Position numbers and translations under genes: made by a program. From a virus, in the IMG/VR virus record IMGVR_UViG_3300020420_000555, positions 1 to 51,979 of that record: 51,979 bases of DNA, one strand, 5' to 3'. The notes below the pieces were generated by a model. That model saw only the letters and a list, made by a program, of their open reading frames with translations. It did not search any database and was not told the DNA's origin. Below, piece by piece: positions 8,377-16,240 of this stretch (within the stretch, counting starts at the first letter, position 1; every line of letters starts with the position of its first letter).

Positions 8377-9287
8377 AAGAATTATGGGTAGAAAAATATC
8401 GTCCTAAGACTGTTGATGGTTACGTATTTAGAGATGAACATCAAAAGGCACAGGTCAAACAGTGGATAAAAGAAAAGACTATTCCGCACTTATTGTTTAG
8501 TGGTAATGCAGGTATAGGTAAAACTACACTTGCAAAAATTTTGTTTAATGAACTTGAAACAAATGATCTAGATATACTTGAAATAAATGCAAGTAGAACA
8601 AATTCAGTAGAAGACGTTAGAGATAAAATTGTAAACTTTGTGCAAATGATTCCATTTGGTGCATTCAAAGTTGTACTACTAGATGAAGCAGATTACTTAT
8701 CTCCAAATGCACAGGCGGCACTACGTGGTGTTATGGAAGAGTATCATACAACAAGTAGATTTATTTTAACTTGTAACTATCCTAATAGAATTATTCCTGC
8801 ATTGCATTCAAGATGTCAAGGCTTCCATATTGAAAGAATTGATCAAACAGAATTTACTGCAAGGGTGGCGAAGATCCTAATTGATGAAGGAGTCACTCCA
8901 GACTTAGATACACTTGACACTTATGTAAAAGCAACGTATCCTGATTTACGTAAATGCATTAATATGGTGCAAATGAATTCAGTTGATGGAAATTTAGTTA
9001 AGCCTCAAAAGAGTGATACAGGTGATGCTGATTACAAATTAGAAATGGTTGAACTATTTAAAAAGGGTGAAATAAGCAAAGCAAGAAAACTTGTTTGTAG
9101 TCAAGCAAGACCAGATGAGATCGAAGACATTTACAAGTGGCTCTATGATAACATTGTATTGTTTGGCGATGAAGAAAAACAAGAAAGTGCTATATTGATT
9201 ATTAAGCAAGGACTTGTAGATCATACATTAGTTGCTGATCCAGAAATTAACTTGGCGGCAACACTTATTAGACTTTCGCGAATGTAA
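8373..9287 (+). CDS. 44: Clamp-loader ATPase subunit (gp44/RFC-like)
   Basis: A 304-residue AAA+ protein close to T4 gp44 in length. It begins with the RFC-type [15 protein letters not shown], followed by Walker [10 protein letters not shown] (44-52), Walker B LLDEAD (102-107) and the trans-acting arginine-finger SRC motif (HSRCQ, R147). C-terminal helices form the oligomerisation collar. It loads the gp45 sliding clamp encoded at 34308. In T4 the small subunit gp62 follows gp44; here the next gene is a ferredoxin and no gp62-like gene is recognisable nearby. Start overlaps the preceding gene by 4 nt. Confidence 0.93.
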   Translation: MKELWVEKYRPKTVDGYVFRDEHQKAQVKQWIKEKTIPHLLFSGNAGIGKTTLAKILFNELETNDLDILEINASRTNSVEDVRDKIVNFVQMIPFGAFKVVLLDEADYLSPNAQAALRGVMEEYHTTSRFILTCNYPNRIIPALHSRCQGFHIERIDQTEFTARVAKILIDEGVTPDLDTLDTYVKATYPDLRKCINMVQMNSVDGNLVKPQKSDTGDADYKLEMVELFKKGEISKARKLVCSQARPDEIEDIYKWLYDNIVLFGDEEKQESAILIIKQGLVDHTLVADPEINLAATLIRLSRM

Positions 9288-9622
9288 TGACATATCTAGT
9301 TAACGACAACTGTATTAAATGCAAACATACGGATTGTGTTGAGGTTTGTCCTGTTGATTGTTTTTACGAAGGCGAGAATATGCTTGTTATTAATCCTGAT
9401 GAATGTATTGACTGTGGTGTATGTGTTCCTGAATGTCCGGTAGATGCAATCATTACTGAAGCAGAAGATCCAGAACAAAAATGGTATCATGTTAATTTAG
9501 AATTCAGCAACAAGTGGCCAGTCATTACAGAAAAGAAAGACCCTTTACCAGAAGCAGAAGAATATGCTAATATCACAGATAAGTATGATAAACACTTCAG
9601 TGATAAATCTGGTGGAGACTAA
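9287..9622 (+). CDS. fdxA: Seven-iron ferredoxin (FdxA type)
   Basis: A 111-residue protein with the FdxA / Azotobacter FdI pattern almost intact: [14 protein letters not shown] and [12 protein letters not shown]. By that model C9, C17 and C50 bind a [3Fe-4S] cluster and C21, C40, C43 and C46 a [4Fe-4S] cluster, with C12 and C25 extra. The C-terminal part ([12 protein letters not shown]) also matches the family, so this is a full-length protein, not a fragment. It would be a cytoplasmic one-electron carrier. Overlaps gp44 by 1 nt (TAATG). The resemblance to alphaproteobacterial FdxA suggests capture from the host lineage. Partners could include the radical-SAM QueE at 45227 or host reductases; that is inference. 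Confidence 0.9.
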   Translation: MTYLVNDNCIKCKHTDCVEVCPVDCFYEGENMLVINPDECIDCGVCVPECPVDAIITEAEDPEQKWYHVNLEFSNKWPVITEKKDPLPEAEEYANITDKYDKHFSDKSGGD

Positions 9623-9957
9623 TGGAAATAAAAAAACTTAGAGCAAGTCATATACTCTTAAGTCATGCAGAAGCAAAATGGACAACCAACCATCGTGCTA
9701 AACCCCTAGCAGAACAAGAAGCATATAACGTAATACAAGATATCGCGGAAGGTTTACTTACATTCCATCAAGCGGCTAAAGAATTTAGTGCCTGCAGAGT
9801 AAGTGCAAAGAGCGGCGGAGATTTGGGTTGGTTTGACTATCCTGGAGAAATGGAATATCCACTTGCCCATGCAGTTAGTACTATGCAAAAAGATACAATG
9901 TTAGGTGTGCCAATTGAAACAGAGTTTGGCTACCATGTTATTCTAAGGACAGGGTAA
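9622..9957 (+). CDS. Parvulin-type peptidyl-prolyl isomerase (PpiC-like)
   Basis: A 111-residue single rotamase domain. It has the opening LRASHILLSHAEA, the central FHQAAKEFSACRVSAKSGGD, then LGWFDYPGEME, and the closing PIETEFGYHVILRTG, all in family order, including the SxC position and the terminal FGYH histidine. There is no signal peptide or membrane anchor, so it acts in the cytoplasm. It would speed proline isomerisation during folding of phage or host proteins and fits the other folding factors here (GroES, DnaJ, ClpA). Overlaps both neighbours by 1 nt. Confidence 0.85.
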   Translation: MEIKKLRASHILLSHAEAKWTTNHRAKPLAEQEAYNVIQDIAEGLLTFHQAAKEFSACRVSAKSGGDLGWFDYPGEMEYPLAHAVSTMQKDTMLGVPIETEFGYHVILRTG

Positions 9958-10511
9958 TGTACGATATAAAAGAAATTATCGTAAGTGAATATTACGAGGT
10001 AATTGAATCAGTCTATCCTGACTATAAAAATATCAATAAAGATTTAAAACAAATTATAATAGATAAAGGTGACGAAATGCAAAGAGTCACAAATGTCAAA
10101 GCAGATATGACAAATTATAAGATGTTACGTAATCCTACATTTAAAATTATTTGTAAGTTTGTTGAAGAACTAATATACAATAAATTAGTAGATGAACGCA
10201 TGACAATAGAAGCAATGAAAGTTTTACAAGTTAAACATATAGACTGCTGGGGTATGAGATACAAGAAAGGCGATCACTGTGTGCCACACGCACATTGGCC
10301 GGCTACCTTTAGTTGGATTTATTATGTAGAAGGTTGCGATAATTGTGCGGAACTTATATTTGATAAGTCAAATTATTCAGTTCATCCAGCACCAGGTAAG
10401 TTAGTAATTTGGCCAGGACATTTAAGCCATACAGTACCAGAGCAAACTTGTGATCATGATAGGATTGCAATTTCAGGTAATATTCAAGTTGTAGTAAAGG
10501 AAAAGAAATGA
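9957..10511 (+). CDS. Putative 2OG-Fe(II) oxygenase
   Basis: A 184-residue protein. The C-terminal half has a double-stranded beta-helix pattern: WGMRYKKGDHCVPHAHWPA gives candidate iron ligands in the HxH, then WIYYVEG, a PGKLVIWPGHLSHTVPE strand with the distal His, and DRIAISGNI, which may include the basic residue that binds 2-oxoglutarate. This is the layout of small phage 2OG oxygenases, though an HxH first pair is a departure from the usual HxD. Substrate unknown; nucleic acid, protein or small molecule are all possible. Overlaps the ThyX gene by 4 nt. Confidence 0.6.
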   Translation: MYDIKEIIVSEYYEVIESVYPDYKNINKDLKQIIIDKGDEMQRVTNVKADMTNYKMLRNPTFKIICKFVEELIYNKLVDERMTIEAMKVLQVKHIDCWGMRYKKGDHCVPHAHWPATFSWIYYVEGCDNCAELIFDKSNYSVHPAPGKLVIWPGHLSHTVPEQTCDHDRIAISGNIQVVVKEKK

Positions 10512-11179
10512 ACGTAAAATTAATATCATACAGTAAGGCAAGTGAGTTTGAGACTTATGAAGACGGAGGCTTACTTAACTTACAAGATTTAATTGCCTTT
10601 TGTGCAAGAGTAAGTAATCCATCTAATCAGATGAATAAAGAAACTAGTGAAAAATTAATTAAATATTTAATTAAACATAAACACTGGTCTCCATTAGAGA
10701 TGGTTAGTGCTTGTTTAGAAATAAACACTACACGTGATATTGCACATCAGATTGTAAGACATAGAAGTTTTAGTTTCCAAGAATTTAGTCAACGATATGC
10801 AAATCCACAAGACATGGAACAAGCATTTACATATAGAGAACCAAGACTACAGGATACAAAGAATAGACAAAATTCAATTGAAGTAAATGATCAACAATTA
10901 GAAATGGATTGGGGACACTATCAAAAGAAAGTGATTGAAACTAGTAAACAAGCATATGATTGGGCAATAGCAAATGGAATAGCCAAGGAACAGGCCCGTG
11001 TTGTTTTGCCAGAAGGACTCACAAAAACACGTTTATATATGAACGGCACTCTAAGGAGTTGGGTACACTATATAGAACTACGTGGAGCAAATGGAACACA
11101 AAAAGAACACATGGATATTGCTCATGAATGTGCCAAAGTAATAGCCAAAGTTTTTCCGTTGGTAACTAACCTTACATAA
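10508..11179 (+). CDS. thyX: FAD-dependent thymidylate synthase ThyX
   Basis: A 223-residue protein with the ThyX signature RHRSFSFQEFSQRY (84-97; consensus RHRxxSxNExSxRY, here Gln for Asn). Upstream HWSPLEM holds a flavin-site His. It converts dUMP to dTMP using methylene-tetrahydrofolate, FAD and NAD(P)H, independent of dihydrofolate reductase. Length and motif order are normal, so it should be active. It supplies dTTP for an AT-rich genome. In the same overlapping run as the 2OG oxygenase. Confidence 0.95.
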   Translation: MNVKLISYSKASEFETYEDGGLLNLQDLIAFCARVSNPSNQMNKETSEKLIKYLIKHKHWSPLEMVSACLEINTTRDIAHQIVRHRSFSFQEFSQRYANPQDMEQAFTYREPRLQDTKNRQNSIEVNDQQLEMDWGHYQKKVIETSKQAYDWAIANGIAKEQARVVLPEGLTKTRLYMNGTLRSWVHYIELRGANGTQKEHMDIAHECAKVIAKVFPLVTNLT

Positions 11180-11187
11180 GTATCATT

Positions 11188-11958
11188 ATGTTCAACAAAC
11201 TTATAAACTTTTTTGGAAGAAAACAACCTGTAATTAATTTTGCTTGTAGAAGTTGGGGTGTCAGAAAATATGCACCAATACAACCAGCAGGTAAATTCTT
11301 TCCAGAAAAATTTAAAAAGATGAGTCCTTATTTTGAAGATGGAAAAGCAGAACACAATATTGATAATCATAAAACTGTTAGAGCCTGCCCTGGTATTACA
11401 GATTATATGAGTATGGGATTTGTTATTCCTGCTTGGTGTGATATTACAATAGAACCTACTCCAGACGGAAAACATATTATAACACGTTACAGTGATGAGC
11501 AATATAATGATGCATTTCATCCTGACGGACAGTTAGGTAAGTTTATGGAAGGTAAGTTTAAAGTTAGAGGTGCAGTAAAACTTGACAATCCTTGGTTTAC
11601 TTGGAATAAGCCAGGTTGGAGTACTTTATATTTGCCAATGTATTATCATGAACGTAACTGGGAAGCAGTTCCAGGACTTATGGATCATGATTTAGGTGCA
11701 CCACAAAGTCCTATTAATATTATGTTAAAGGAAATTAAAAAGACTGAAATAAAAATGGGGGAACCTATTGTACAGGCAATACCATTCAAACGTGAACCTA
11801 TGGTTGCACGAACTATGGAACTTGACGAGTCAGCATGGAAACGTCAGTTAGCCATATCCAGCCTACACAAGATGAGTTATGCAGGCTGGCTTAAATGGGT
11901 CAAAGCAAAGAAACTTTATTCTGTAGATGCTCGGGATACTAATTTACCCGGCGATTAA
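11188..11958 (+). CDS. Conserved protein of unknown function
   Basis: A 256-residue soluble protein rich in Trp, Pro and aromatic residues (NPWFTWNKPGWSTLYLP, YMSMGFVIPAWCDI). Alternating strand-like segments between 75 and 160 suggest a beta-rich fold. I recognise neither a catalytic motif nor a family with certainty. It ends in a 4-bp convergent overlap with phoH on the other strand, with no visible terminator between them. Confidence 0.45.
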   Translation: MFNKLINFFGRKQPVINFACRSWGVRKYAPIQPAGKFFPEKFKKMSPYFEDGKAEHNIDNHKTVRACPGITDYMSMGFVIPAWCDITIEPTPDGKHIITRYSDEQYNDAFHPDGQLGKFMEGKFKVRGAVKLDNPWFTWNKPGWSTLYLPMYYHERNWEAVPGLMDHDLGAPQSPINIMLKEIKKTEIKMGEPIVQAIPFKREPMVARTMELDESAWKRQLAISSLHKMSYAGWLKWVKAKKLYSVDARDTNLPGD

Positions 11959-12677
11959 ACATCACCATATATTTCTAATACTTCTTTTACCGCTCTATGT
12001 CTTTCAATGTCTACATGATTAAATGAAGTCATTGCTAGTCTACTAGATCCGCTATGTGTACTGTAACATTGTATAAAGTCTAATAATCCATTATCCTTTA
12101 TTCGATCTGTTTGTGCTAAATCTCCAGTAACAGCCATATAAGATCCTGTGCCTAATCTAGTTAAAAGCATTTTCATTTGATTAGCAGTTGTATTTTGCAT
12201 TTCATCTGCTAAAATAAATGCACGTTTGAAAGTTCTACCACGCATATATGCTAATGGTGATATTTCAATAATGCCTTCTTCTATCATACCACTGATCTCT
12301 TTTGCAGTAAAATATTCACGTAGAACATCAAAAATAGGTCTTGTCCATGGTGCCATTTTTTCTTCTAGCGATCCTGGTAAAAATCCTAAGTCTTCATCTA
12401 CACTTACTACTGGTCTTGTTACTATTATCTTATCTACCGCTTTTTCCTTAAACAGTTTTATAGCCACCTGTACCGCTATTAACGTCTTACCGGTTCCTGC
12501 TGGACCTACTCCGAAGACTATGTCTTTCTTTAGGTCAAGTAGTTTTAGCATATAATCTTCTTGATTTTTGTTTCTTGGAATAATTTTAACGTCTTTGTGT
12601 TTGTTTGGTAGGAATTGTTGAAATTGTACCACGTTTCCGTGATGTCTGTTCTTGCGAACACTTCTTTTTGCACCCAT
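11955..12677 (-). CDS. phoH: PhoH-like ATPase
   Basis: The only convincing minus-strand gene. The best start is the ATG at 12677, which has AAAGGAGGA at ideal distance; an upstream in-frame ATG at 12764 adds 29 poorly conserved residues without such a site. From 12677 the product is 240 residues. Walker A is GPAGTGKT (58-65); IIVTRPVVSVDEDLGFLPG and FILADEMQNTT (Walker B) follow, then VTGDLAQTD. PhoH is a P-loop ATPase common in marine phages, sometimes placed in the phosphate regulon; its biochemical job is unsettled. No Pho box was identified here. Confidence 0.9.
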   Translation of the reverse strand: MGAKRSVRKNRHHGNVVQFQQFLPNKHKDVKIIPRNKNQEDYMLKLLDLKKDIVFGVGPAGTGKTLIAVQVAIKLFKEKAVDKIIVTRPVVSVDEDLGFLPGSLEEKMAPWTRPIFDVLREYFTAKEISGMIEEGIIEISPLAYMRGRTFKRAFILADEMQNTTANQMKMLLTRLGTGSYMAVTGDLAQTDRIKDNGLLDFIQCYSTHSGSSRLAMTSFNHVDIERHRAVKEVLEIYGDV

Positions 12678-12738
12678 AGAGTCCTCCTTTATGTGTGGTC
12701 TTTTATGAAGGTTGTACTTCTTCTTCATAAAAATATTT

Positions 12739-12752
12739 ACCGTTTTAACGGT
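12739..12752. repeat. Short inverted repeat in the divergent phoH/12818 spacer
   Basis: ACCGTT-TT-AACGGT, 6-bp arms with a 2-nt loop, in the 140-bp region between phoH (minus) and the gene at 12818 (plus). It could be an operator; a terminator is unlikely since no T-run follows. A GGTAAATA element, read on the minus strand, overlaps one arm. Confidence 0.3.
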
Positions 12753-12784
12753 CCAAGTTATCATAGTTTATATCTCTAATCCTA

Positions 12785-12792
12785 GATAAATA
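12785..12792 (+). promoter_or_regulatory. T4-late-like promoter GATAAATA
   Basis: GATAAATA lies 25 nt before the ATG at 12818. The ribosome-binding site there (ATGGGATCACTGTA) is weak. Confidence 0.5.
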
Positions 12793-12817
12793 AGTATGTA
12801 AATATGGGATCACTGTA

Positions 12818-13345
12818 ATGCAAGACATTTTAGACGTAATTAAGAACGTAGAAAACATATACGATAGCGACACATCATTCACTGTTTTAAAGGACTTTGA
12901 AAGGGTGTTAGACGAACTAGACTTATATGTGTACAAAAACTGGGAAGATGGCGAATTAGCATCTGGGCCTAACATCAAACGACATTGGATTGTATGCTCA
13001 TTTATGTGGCCAAGAGATAAAATGCCAGATCCTATGGGTGGCAAGAGATTGTTAGATTACGACTGTAAAGTTACATACAAAAAAGATAGCATAATTAAAC
13101 CAAGAAAAATACGTACTCCAGACGATATTAGACCAGGAACTAAAAAAGGTAGACTAGATAGAGAACCTATTTGGATAGTTGAAATAATGATGCCTAAAAA
13201 ATTAGTAATGGATATTTACAGTGGCTATAATGATATAATGGATAATACAGTAGATCCAGCGACACAACAACCTAACCCTACTCCAGAAGCACAGCCGGCA
13301 GATGATATAGCGGCCGCTGAAGCACCAGTTGAAGGAGCAGTATAA
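12818..13345 (+). CDS. Conserved phage protein of unknown function
   Basis: A 175-residue protein. Residues 1-135 look folded (mixed alpha/beta, with IKRHWIVCSFMWPRDKMPDP and KVTYKKDSIIKPRKI). The last 40 are a low-complexity Pro/Ala/Glu tail. I recall similar proteins in marine T4-like phages, without known role. Late promoter, and a 1-nt overlap with the next gene. Possibly a minor virion or assembly protein. Confidence 0.5.
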   Translation: MQDILDVIKNVENIYDSDTSFTVLKDFERVLDELDLYVYKNWEDGELASGPNIKRHWIVCSFMWPRDKMPDPMGGKRLLDYDCKVTYKKDSIIKPRKIRTPDDIRPGTKKGRLDREPIWIVEIMMPKKLVMDIYSGYNDIMDNTVDPATQQPNPTPEAQPADDIAAAEAPVEGAV

Positions 13346-14049
13346 TGGGATTACGTGAACACGATTTAAAAGATTGTATAGAAAACATTTTTGAAATAGA
13401 TTCATATAAATCAAAAATGGGCGATGACAAAGACATTTGTGTATTAAGTTTTTCAGCAATTACAGAACAAAGTGCAAAAGATTTAGAAAACTTTTTTGAG
13501 AAAGGTTATCCCTTTGTACTAGATGCTGATGCAACATCAGGTGAACAAAAAGATGGAACTTACAAAGTATTTGTTGAAATCGAAAGAGGTAGAGAAACAC
13601 CTGAAAGAATAGCAGAATTATTAGATGGTATTACAAAACTTACTGACCAAGAATATAAGTTTAGATACTACAAAGGTTTCAGAAGTATGCCGGCAACATT
13701 AGATACTTTCAATGAAACTATTCCATTAGACGCTGACTCATATGGTATCAAAGTCAACGAAAACAATATGGACAACTATAAGAATTTCTTTAATAAGAGT
13801 TATGCAGAATCAATTGAAATGAAAGAGGATATTTTAACAGTGAAAAATACTTTTGCTGATCCGGTCTCTTTCAATGTGGTTGACTTCGGTAAAATTGATA
13901 GTATAAATATCAATGAGGCGTTGAATGTCAATGATTTTGCAGAAGTAATTTGGTTAACAAAGTATCTAGGTGATTACAATGTAACCAAGTACGGAACAAA
14001 AATTGTTCTGGAAAATAACGGACATCAATTAATATTAACAAGGAGATAA
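13345..14049 (+). CDS. Conserved phage protein of unknown function
   Basis: A 234-residue acidic protein. It begins GLREHDLKDCIENIFEIDSY, a segment that looks family-defining, and continues as alternating alpha and beta with VFVEIERGRETPERIAELLD in the middle. No catalytic motif. Cotranscribed with 12818 (TAATG overlap) from a late-type promoter, and immediately upstream of the lysozyme pair. A structural or assembly role is possible. Confidence 0.5.
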   Translation: MGLREHDLKDCIENIFEIDSYKSKMGDDKDICVLSFSAITEQSAKDLENFFEKGYPFVLDADATSGEQKDGTYKVFVEIERGRETPERIAELLDGITKLTDQEYKFRYYKGFRSMPATLDTFNETIPLDADSYGIKVNENNMDNYKNFFNKSYAESIEMKEDILTVKNTFADPVSFNVVDFGKIDSININEALNVNDFAEVIWLTKYLGDYNVTKYGTKIVLENNGHQLILTRR

Positions 14050-14052
14050 GAG

Positions 14053-14571
14053 ATGGCAACAGATAACTTTATTCCTTCCTTGGATATCGTCCTAGCAAAT
14101 GAAAGCGGATATGTAGATAATGCAGATCCGATGAAATGTTCTAATTTAGGTATCACTAAAGAAGAATATGAAAATCACATGAATAAGGTGATTACTAAAG
14201 ACAAAGTAAAAGCATTTGTAAAAGCCGATGTAGCGGAAGTGTATAAGAATTACTGGACTGAAATGAAGTGTAATGATATTCCTAAGGGTATGGATTTATG
14301 CGTATTTGATTTCGCAGTATATAGAGATCCAAGTATTGCACAAAGAGAATTACAATATATTCTTAATGCAAAAAGAGATACATGGATTGGTCCTATAACA
14401 TTAGGATTATTAGACGGAATGATTGCAGAAAAAGGCATATCAGCAACTATTGATACATACCAAGATCATAGAAAAGCATGGATTGATAAATTGCAAATTA
14501 CAGAAGCAGAAAAAACTACGTTTAAAGACCGTGTAGATGTAATTACGGCCGGCGCAAAAGGAATGTTATAA
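14053..14571 (+). CDS. GH108-like lysozyme paralogue, diverged
   Basis: A 172-residue protein homologous along its length to the next gene: matching features include LGITKEEY, CVFDFAV and WIGPITLGLLD. The catalytic-type Glu is kept (ANESGYV, E17), but the DPGGMT loop that follows it in the neighbour is replaced by DPMKCSN. This may alter or abolish peptidoglycan cleavage. Retention next to an intact copy suggests a new role, such as a regulator of the endolysin or a virion-associated form. 1-nt overlap with the next gene. Confidence 0.7.
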   Translation: MATDNFIPSLDIVLANESGYVDNADPMKCSNLGITKEEYENHMNKVITKDKVKAFVKADVAEVYKNYWTEMKCNDIPKGMDLCVFDFAVYRDPSIAQRELQYILNAKRDTWIGPITLGLLDGMIAEKGISATIDTYQDHRKAWIDKLQITEAEKTTFKDRVDVITAGAKGML

Positions 14572-15095
14572 TGGCACAAAATTTCAAACACTGTTTGGAA
14601 ATAATTTTACATCATGAAGGTGGATATGTAAACCATCCTAAGGATCCAGGTGGTATGACAAACTTGGGTGTTACAAAAAGGGTTTACGAATCATGGGTAG
14701 GCAAGGAAGTTAATGAGAGTGATATGAGAGCATTAACAGCCGATGATGTTGCTCCTATCTATGAAAAAAACTATTGGGATAAAGTAAAGGGAAATGACCT
14801 TCCAGGAGGTTTAGACCTTTGCGTATTTGACTTTGGCGTTAATGCTGGTCCAGGTAGAGCCGCAAAATATTTGCAGACTATGATTGGAACAGTTGCAGAC
14901 GGCGGAATAGGTCCAAACACATTACTTGCATTAGGAAACTATGTAGATGAAGTAGGTGATGTGGCGCAAGTAATAAAAGATTATCAAGAAAAAAGACAAT
15001 CATACTACGAAGGACTGAGTACGTTTGCTACGTTTGGCAAAGGTTGGACACGCAGAGTAGAAGAGACCACTGAAGAAGCATTAAAGATTGTATGA
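14571..15095 (+). CDS. Endolysin, glycoside hydrolase family 108 type
   Basis: A 174-residue protein with the GH108 N-terminal signature HEGGYVNHPKDPGGMTNLGV (E16 the predicted catalytic acid), then CVFDFGVNAGPGRAAKYLQ and a GIGPNT loop, followed by a C-terminal region equivalent to the peptidoglycan-binding part of the family (WTRRVEET). It should cleave the glycan strands of peptidoglycan (N-acetylmuramidase). No signal peptide, so release needs a holin; a holin-like protein is at 17118. It is followed by overlapping spanin-like genes. Confidence 0.85.
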   Translation: MAQNFKHCLEIILHHEGGYVNHPKDPGGMTNLGVTKRVYESWVGKEVNESDMRALTADDVAPIYEKNYWDKVKGNDLPGGLDLCVFDFGVNAGPGRAAKYLQTMIGTVADGGIGPNTLLALGNYVDEVGDVAQVIKDYQEKRQSYYEGLSTFATFGKGWTRRVEETTEEALKIV

Positions 15096-15232
15096 TAAAG
15101 TATTGTCAGAACTGTGGCAGAGCCCATGAGGGCAGATTAATCGAAGAATTCAAGGACGGTGATAACAAACCTATCGAAATAGTGGTTTGCGAACACGCAA
15201 GATACGAGGAAGAAGATGGAAAAAGTAGTTAA
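15092..15232 (+). CDS. Small zinc-ribbon-like protein
   Basis: A 46-residue ORF starting ATG at 15092, overlapping the endolysin stop (ATGA) and running 17 nt into the acyl-carrier-like gene. It has a CQNCGRAH pair (C5, C8) and a second VVCEHA pair (C33, H35), spacing suitable for one Zn ion. The tight coupling on both sides supports it as a real gene. Function unknown. Confidence 0.6.
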   Translation: MIKYCQNCGRAHEGRLIEEFKDGDNKPIEIVVCEHARYEEEDGKSS

Positions 15233-15440
15233 AGCAATAGCAGAACATTTAGACGTTGATGCGTCTAAGGTCGTACCAGGAGCATCTTTGATAGATGACT
15301 TAGGTGCTGACGACTTTGATATCGTTGAACTTACCATTGCGATACAAAACGCAACAGGTACAAGCATTTCAACTGAAGAAGAAGCCAACGTAAAGACAGT
15401 TGGCGACTTTATTAAAATAGTGGAGAGCAAGAGTGTTTAG
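15216..15440 (+). CDS. Acyl carrier protein-like, lacking the phosphopantetheine serine
   Basis: A 74-residue, acidic four-helix protein with clear ACP similarity: LDVDASKVVPGASLIDDLGA, then IVELTIAI. At the conserved D-S-L site where 4'-phosphopantetheine is attached, the sequence reads G-A-D-D-F-D, placing Asp (D33) where Ser should be. The protein therefore cannot carry an acyl group in the usual way. It may be a decoy or binding partner that mimics host ACP towards ACP-binding enzymes, or it may stabilise another protein. It sits in the lysis cassette, which hints at envelope lipid metabolism, but that is inference. Confidence 0.85.
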   Translation: MEKVVKAIAEHLDVDASKVVPGASLIDDLGADDFDIVELTIAIQNATGTSISTEEEANVKTVGDFIKIVESKSV

Positions 15441-15918
15441 TTCTATAAAAATTGCATTAATGTTAGTGGTGTTAGCAGGTGCCGGTGGAGGCTTTATGTA
15501 TGTTAAAGGACTTAAAGCAGACTTGGCAACATCAGAAGCAAATAATCTTAAATTGGAACAAAGTGTTGAAAGCCAAAAAGCAGTTATTCAACAGATGAAA
15601 GCAGACTTTGAAGCAATAACTAAAATAAAAGCAGAAATAGAAAATCAAAACAAAATCCTTAAAGCCGAGTTTGCGGCTTTGGATAAAAAATTTAATAAAA
15701 TAAACGGAAAAGGCGAAGTGCGTGATATAGGTGATCTCGCAACGAAGAGACCCGAGTCAGTCGAAAACATAATTAATAAAGGAAGTACCAATGCAAAACG
15801 ATGTGTCGAGATTGCAATGGGAAGTCCGTTAACGGAGAAAGAGAAAAATGCAACTAAGAAGTCTGAAATCAATTCTGAGTGTCCTAGTATTGCTAACCCT
15901 AACTACGTTCCTTACTAG
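15433..15918 (+). CDS. Inner-membrane spanin-like protein
   Basis: A 161-residue protein from a GTG start at 15433, overlapping the previous gene by 8 nt. An N-terminal membrane helix (about 5-24, IALMLVVLAGAGGGFMYV) is followed by a long coiled coil (about 28-90), giving N-in, periplasmic C-terminus topology, like Rz-type i-spanins. The C-terminal part has two Cys. Its 3' end overlaps a lipoprotein gene in another frame by 71 nt, the arrangement typical of i-spanin/o-spanin pairs. Its job would be disruption of the outer membrane at lysis. Confidence 0.65.
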   Translation: MFSSIKIALMLVVLAGAGGGFMYVKGLKADLATSEANNLKLEQSVESQKAVIQQMKADFEAITKIKAEIENQNKILKAEFAALDKKFNKINGKGEVRDIGDLATKRPESVENIINKGSTNAKRCVEIAMGSPLTEKEKNATKKSEINSECPSIANPNYVPY

Positions 15919-16240
15919 TTGTGGGACCGCAGTTAAGCAATTAGAAATTTTCACCAAAGAAGAGCCTAGACAGCCTCTCAATCTTCCTGAACCACTAACA
16001 CCTAAACTAGAAGAAATTAAGTGGACAATAATTACATCTGATAATGCTGATGAAGTGTTTGCTAAACTTAAAGCAGGTGGCGTAGATCCTGTATTATTTG
16101 GTTTAACAGATGAAGGTTACGAAGCATTAAGTAAAAACTTTGCACAGATACGTGCTTATATGCTACAACAAGACGAAATAATCAAGTCTTATAAAGAATA
16201 CTACGAATCAGAAAACGGCCCATCTAAAAAATCTAAATAA
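15848..16240 (+). CDS. Lipoprotein, outer-membrane spanin candidate
   Basis: A 130-residue protein beginning inside the i-spanin-like gene in another frame. Signal peptide with lipobox LTSC (C25) after a hydrophobic stretch (LSVLVLLTLTTFL). Right after the Cys comes a Pro-rich segment (EPRQPLNLPEPLTPKLEEIK), as in o-spanins, then a helical C-terminal domain ending in a charged tail. It is longer than classical Rz1, so it may do more than bridge. GGAG at 15835 serves as ribosome-binding site. Confidence 0.65.
   Translation: MQLRSLKSILSVLVLLTLTTFLTSCGTAVKQLEIFTKEEPRQPLNLPEPLTPKLEEIKWTIITSDNADEVFAKLKAGGVDPVLFGLTDEGYEALSKNFAQIRAYMLQQDEIIKSYKEYYESENGPSKKSK

Noticed and set aside
11940-11990. Terminator between the convergent genes at 11958 and 11955
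   Set aside because: The genes overlap by 4 bp and I see no stable stem with a T-run on either strand.
12677-12764. Longer phoH start at 12764
   Set aside because: The added residues look unlike the family and lack a Shine-Dalgarno, whereas the ATG at 12677 has AAAGGAGGA at ideal spacing.
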